A stretch of 16,004 bases of DNA from Haloarculaceae archaeon (GTDB lineage Archaea > Halobacteriota > Halobacteria > Halobacteriales > Haloarculaceae): assembly GCA_018609665.1 (NCBI GenBank), contig JAHENN010000088.1, positions 1-16,004 on the forward strand, given 5' to 3'. The notes under the pieces were generated by a model, which saw nothing but the letters and a program-made list of their open reading frames with translations, did no database searches and was not told the origin of the DNA. The translations under genes and the position numbers were made by a program. Of the stretch, positions 13,273-16,004 are shown one piece after another; position 1 is the first letter of the stretch, and each line of letters opens with the position of its first letter.

Positions 13273-13625
13273 CGCCCGACGACGACGGCCTCCCGCAGCT
13301 CCAGGGCCGACTCGAACTCCTCGCGCCGACCGAGGTCGCCGCCGAGCCGCTCGAGCTGCTCCTCGTGGGCGCGGCGCAGCGCCGTCCACTCCCGCCGGTC
13401 GAGGCCGAACTCCTCGCCGAACTCCGCCCAGTGGCCCTCCTCGACGAGGAAGACGACCCGGTCGTCCGTCTCGTGGACGCGCTCGTAGCGCCGGGCGTAC
13501 TCCGGGAGGCGGTCGGCGAGCTGCTCCTGGGCCAGGTCGACGAGCTCCGGCAGCCGCTCGCCGGAGACCGACGCCTTCGCGGCCGCCAGCACGAGTGCGT
13601 CGCCGTCGAGGGGGTCGCCCGCCAT
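13269..13625 (-). CDS. Unknown helical protein, last gene of the MoaD-containing operon (118 residues)
   Basis: The protein starts MAGDPLDGDALVLAAAKASV and is predicted almost wholly helical, rich in Glu and Arg. Segments such as LPELVDLAQEQLADRLPEYA and RREWTALRRAHEEQLERLGG could pair as a helical bundle. A DRVVFLVEEGHWAEFG stretch (about 53-68) looks like a small strand-turn. I know no family for it. Its ATG overlaps the stop of the preceding gene (TGATG), so translation is probably coupled. Its own stop overlaps the stop of the opposing methyltransferase by 4 bases. Membership of an overlapping four-gene operon is the best evidence that it is real. Confidence 0.72.
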   Translation of the reverse strand: MAGDPLDGDALVLAAAKASVSGERLPELVDLAQEQLADRLPEYARRYERVHETDDRVVFLVEEGHWAEFGEEFGLDRREWTALRRAHEEQLERLGGDLGRREEFESALELREAVVVGR

Positions 13626-13885
13626 CAGCCCCCGGCGCGCATCGCCTTCCGCGTGAAGTCCTCGATCAGCTCCTCGACGACGTCGGCGTCGCCCTCGAAG
13701 TCGACGGTCACCTCCGTCAGCTCGATGGAGCCGGCGGCCTCGACGGTCTCGGCCTCGAGTTCGGCCGCCCAGCCGGCGGCCTCGACGCAATCGCCGTCGG
13801 GGTCGACCCGCTCGCCGCCGAGGTTCTCGAGGTAGTCTGCGGCCAGTCGCTTGGAGATGCCGCGGTACTCCTTCGTCCGTCTCAT
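13625..13885 (-). CDS. Small protein ending in Gly-Gly, encoded directly after the MoaD-like gene (86 residues)
   Basis: The product starts MRRTKEYRGISKRLAADYLE and ends RKAMRAGG. The first 20 residues are a basic helix, and the rest alternates strands (WAAELEAETVE, then IELTEVTVDFEG) with a final helix (VVEELIEDFTRKAM), a compact alpha/beta layout. The stop of the MoaD-like gene overlaps its ATG (ATGA), implying coupled, perhaps stoichiometric, synthesis. It may correspond to the extra C-terminal domain found on MoaD-related proteins of Thermus (DUF1952), but I cannot confirm that. The C-terminal diglycine is notable, because ubiquitin-fold carriers are activated at such an end. Confidence 0.74.
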   Translation of the reverse strand: MRRTKEYRGISKRLAADYLENLGGERVDPDGDCVEAAGWAAELEAETVEAAGSIELTEVTVDFEGDADVVEELIEDFTRKAMRAGG

Positions 13886-14166
13886 CCGCCCGCCACCGGC
13901 GGGAAGACGCTCAGCCGGTCGCCGTCCGCCAGCGTCGTCTCGGTGCCCGACAGGTGGACGACCTCCCGGCCGTTCCGCAGGACGCTCAGTTGCGGTTGGA
14001 TGTCGCCGCCGTCGTCGAGCAGCTCGCCCTCCAGGCCCGGGTGGTCGGCCTCCAGCCCCGCGAGGACGTCCCCGACGGTCGCGTCGGTATCGACCTCGCG
14101 GACGACCTCCTTCCGGCCGACGGCCGCCCGGAACGTCGCGAAGAAGCGCAGTTCGAGTTCCTTCAT
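13882..14166 (-). CDS. MoaD/SAMP-type ubiquitin-fold sulfur carrier
   Basis: A 94-residue beta-grasp protein. It begins MKELELRFFATFRAAVG, continues with DATVGDVLAGLEADHPGLE (28-46) and SVLRNGREV (61-69), and ends DRLSVFPPVAGG with the diagnostic diglycine. MoaD proteins carry a C-terminal thiocarboxylate that MoaE uses to make the pterin dithiolene of molybdenum/tungsten cofactor. In haloarchaea, related SAMP proteins are also attached to other proteins in a ubiquitin-like way through an E1-like enzyme. The sequence does not separate these roles. It overlaps both neighbours by ATGA junctions. A cofactor role would fit with the tungsten-type oxidoreductase nearby. The fold and GG end are sure; the specific role is not. 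Confidence 0.88.
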   Translation of the reverse strand: MKELELRFFATFRAAVGRKEVVREVDTDATVGDVLAGLEADHPGLEGELLDDGGDIQPQLSVLRNGREVVHLSGTETTLADGDRLSVFPPVAGG

Positions 14167-14549
14167 AGGTCCGACAGCCGGATGCCGTCGTCGACGACCC
14201 GGCGGTTCCGCTCGCGGTCCAGCTGGGCGGCGAGCCACTCGTGGTCGTACAGCTGGGCGACGAGGTCGGCGTAGAGGTTGCGCCAGGCGATGGCGTAGAT
14301 GGGCGACTGCCCCCACGCCCGGAGCTCGGGGACGAACTCGTCGAAGCGCTCGCCGCGGGACTCGAGGTGTTCGATGACGTCGAGGATGCCCTTGGCGGCC
14401 TCGGCGTCGTCGTCGGCCGTCCGGATGTGGTGGTTGACGCGCTCCTCGAACCCCTCGACCGCGCGCTGCATGTCCTGGGCGGCCGCCGACCCCTCCTCGG
14501 GCAGCGAGTCGAGAAGCGGCTCCGGCACGCCGAGCGATATCTCGTCCAT
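14163..14549 (-). CDS. Unknown acidic helical protein, first gene of the MoaD-containing operon (128 residues)
   Basis: The protein starts MDEISLGVPEPLLDSLPEEG and is predicted all-helical. A central segment (AAAQDMQRAVEGFEERVNHH then IRTADDDAEAAKGILDVIEH) is followed by RFDEFVPELRAWGQSPIYAIAWRNLYADLVAQLYDHEWLA in two further helices. The conserved-looking G-Q-S-P-I-Y-x-I-x-W-R region (80-90) with aromatic residues could be a binding surface. No signal or membrane segment is visible. A strong TATA box is placed at the leaderless distance, and its stop overlaps the start of the MoaD-like gene (ATGA). It is thus the operon leader. I recognise no family. It may be a dedicated partner or target of the MoaD-like protein, which is inference only. 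Confidence 0.76.
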   Translation of the reverse strand: MDEISLGVPEPLLDSLPEEGSAAAQDMQRAVEGFEERVNHHIRTADDDAEAAKGILDVIEHLESRGERFDEFVPELRAWGQSPIYAIAWRNLYADLVAQLYDHEWLAAQLDRERNRRVVDDGIRLSDL

Positions 14550-14570
14550 GTGCGACGGTAGCACCGAGCG

Positions 14571-14580
14571 GATAAAAAGC
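14571..14580 (-). promoter_or_regulatory. TATA box of the MoaD-containing operon
   Basis: Minus-strand GCTTTTTATC is a strong AT-rich element centred about 27 bases before the ATG at 14549. It supports a leaderless first gene and a single promoter for the four overlapping genes. Confidence 0.65.
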
Positions 14581-14668
14581 TGGCCGGGCCCTGCGCCGTC
14601 CAGCCACGCGGCGCGGGCGACGCCTCCCGGCGCGTCGAGACCGCGTCGGCCGCCGACGGGGTCCGGGT

Positions 14669-16004
14669 CTACCGCTCCTCGCAGTGTCTGACGTCGACGG
14701 CGACGCCGCGGGTGGACTCGACCATCGCCGCGCCGTGGCAGGCGGCCCGGCCGACCGCGAGGGCGTCGGGGCCCTCGACGAGGACCTCGTCGCCCGGCCG
14801 GATGGCGTCGTCGGCGTCGACGACGCCCGGCGCCAGCACGCTGCCGCTGGGGACGAAGTCGCCGATCGCGACCCGCTTTGTCGGCGCGTCGCTGGCCCGC
14901 CAGGCCCGGGCGCCGGCGAGCGTCAGCGACAGCGTCCCGTACTCCGGGACCATCGCCGCCAGCTGCGTGTCGCCGTCCAGCACGCGGAGCTTCGGATACC
15001 GCCCCTCCGTGGTCGCGCCGGGGCCGAACACCTCGTCGCCGGCGCCGTCGCCGAACTGGAAGTCCGCAATCGCGCGGACGGTCGCCGCCTCCCGCTCGCT
15101 CTTGTAGTAGCTGTCGTGGCCCTCGAGGGCGGCGTCCAGATTCGCCAGCGACTCGTCGGTCGTCGGGTGGTCGGCGACTGTGTACTCGAAGTCGACGTCC
15201 GTCGCCGCCGCGACACGCTCGCAGACCTCGCGGTAGCCGTCCGTCGGGACGTGGGCGACGTGGCGGTCGTAGTCGACCCGCTCGAGGTACCGCCGGAGCA
15301 CGCTGGCGACGAACTCGATTTCGGTCTCGGTCCACCGGCCGGTGACGACGCTGTCGTAGTGCTGGGCGGGGTAGGTCGTCTCCAGTTCGTTCGGGACGAC
15401 GCCGATGGGCGAGGTCATCGAGACGACGTGGCCCCGGTAGCCGACCGCGCGGGCGAACTGCTCGTGGCTCTGGGAGTCGCTGTACGGCTTCCGGGCCGAA
15501 CACGGCAGCAGGACGAGCGGCGCCTCCAGCCGCCGGCGGTAGCGCGACGTCACGCGGTCGGCGAACCGCTGGATCTCCGCCCGCCGGAGGGCGTCGTCGG
15601 TCGACGCCAGCAGCTCCGCCCGGCGGAAGACCGGCGTCCGCGTCTCGACGTAGCCGTACCGCTGGTCGAGCCGCCGCAGCGTCGCCGTCAGCCACGCCTC
15701 GTGGCGGGCCTGGCCCTCGACGTAGTCGCGGAGCCGGCCGTCGGCGACCCGCCCGCGGACCCGGGCCAGCTCCGCCCGCAGGGCGGCGGCGTTGTGGTCG
15801 GCGCAGTCCTCCCGCGTGAACGACCCGACCGGCCCGCGGCAGGCCTCGCAGGCGCAGGGCAGCTCCTCGAGGTCCTCGAGGAACGCCTCGCCGTCGGTCG
15901 TGAGGTAGAACCCCTCGAGGCCGCGGGCCCGGGCGCGGCTCTCGTCGAGCAGGTCGACGCCGGCGTAGACCAGCGTCGCGGCGGTGGCCGGCGTCGCGAC
16001 GCCG
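14669..16004 (-). CDS. arcS: Archaeosine synthase alpha subunit ArcS (TgtA2), 5' part missing
   Basis: ArcS adds lysine to preQ0 at tRNA position 15; RaSEA then completes archaeosine. The frame is open from the TAG at 14669 to the right edge, so about 445 C-terminal residues are present and the N-terminus lies outside. Read in translation order there is a degenerate TGT-like part, then a zinc motif LPCACEAC (15845-15865), then DCADHN with the presumed His ligand. RYGYVETRTPVFRRAELL follows. Next comes the ArcS hallmark LLPCSARKPYSDSQSH, thought to include catalytic residues. The end (PKLRVLDGDTQLAAMVPEYG to the stop) is a PUA RNA-binding domain, with RPGDEVLVEGPDALAVGRA inside it. An internal GTG at 15553 is not the start, because coding sequence continues well upstream. 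The identification is secure. Confidence 0.94.
   Translation of the reverse strand, partial: GVATPATAATLVYAGVDLLDESRARARGLEGFYLTTDGEAFLEDLEELPCACEACRGPVGSFTREDCADHNAAALRAELARVRGRVADGRLRDYVEGQARHEAWLTATLRRLDQRYGYVETRTPVFRRAELLASTDDALRRAEIQRFADRVTSRYRRRLEAPLVLLPCSARKPYSDSQSHEQFARAVGYRGHVVSMTSPIGVVPNELETTYPAQHYDSVVTGRWTETEIEFVASVLRRYLERVDYDRHVAHVPTDGYREVCERVAAATDVDFEYTVADHPTTDESLANLDAALEGHDSYYKSEREAATVRAIADFQFGDGAGDEVFGPGATTEGRYPKLRVLDGDTQLAAMVPEYGTLSLTLAGARAWRASDAPTKRVAIGDFVPSGSVLAPGVVDADDAIRPGDEVLVEGPDALAVGRAACHGAAMVESTRGVAVDVRHCEER

Noticed and set aside
1..16004. tRNA or rRNA genes, CRISPR arrays, insertion sequences, integrase/attachment sites, inteins
   Set aside because: No cloverleaf-like segment, regularly spaced identical repeats, transposase or integrase frame, terminal inverted repeats or interrupted protein was seen on either strand by eye. 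Small structured RNAs cannot be excluded without a covariance search.

Overview
The window is chromosomal DNA from a halophilic archaeon (class Halobacteria). Support comes from the very high G+C content, the strongly acidic proteins, the archaeosine tRNA-modification genes (an Archaea-specific pathway), and gene starts that mostly lie 26-29 bases downstream of a short T-rich TATA-like box, as expected of leaderless archaeal transcripts. I see no rRNA, tRNA, insertion sequence, CRISPR array or phage gene. The genus cannot be fixed from the sequence alone. No stretch longer than 300 bases lacks a gene. The longest gap is 4732-4963 (232 bases), which holds two metal-regulator-like operators. The gap at 7097-7182, between the converging purQ and raSEA genes, shows nothing I can name.

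Layout, left to right. 1-264 (-) is the N-terminal part of a lipase-like alpha/beta hydrolase cut by the window edge. 366-1856 (+) is tgtA, followed by purC (1916-2935, +) and a 52-residue membrane protein (2983-3141, +). An iron-type ABC transporter permease (3142-4731, -) abuts the small gene with no spacer and carries a 20-bp DtxR-type palindrome in its promoter. purU (4964-5917, -) is divergent from purS-purQ (6061-7096, +). raSEA (7183-8259, -), an unknown 123-residue protein (8305-8676, -) and a VanZ-like membrane protein (8782-9159, -) follow. A tungsten-type aldehyde:ferredoxin oxidoreductase (9341-11281, +) is then followed by an NTF2-like protein, an epoxide-hydrolase-like alpha/beta hydrolase and a methyltransferase (11370-13272, all +). 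Converging on these is a tightly overlapping four-gene operon (14549 to 13269, -) that includes a MoaD/SAMP-type ubiquitin-fold protein. The right edge is a 5'-truncated arcS (14669-16004, -).

Two pathways recur. All three enzymes that install archaeosine at tRNA position 15 (TgtA, ArcS, RaSEA) lie within 16 kb, though in separate transcription units. Four genes relate to purine synthesis (purC, purS, purQ) or to one-carbon/formate supply for it (purU).

The most unusual signals are small ones. A chain of two duplicated micro-ORFs with stop-start overlaps links purS to purQ. A leaderless 11-codon upstream ORF overlaps the GTG start of purU. A pair of iron-box-like palindromes precedes an orphan permease. 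In the overlapping operon, two successive small proteins both end in Gly-Gly, which suggests a ubiquitin-like or sulfur-carrier module with an undescribed partner.
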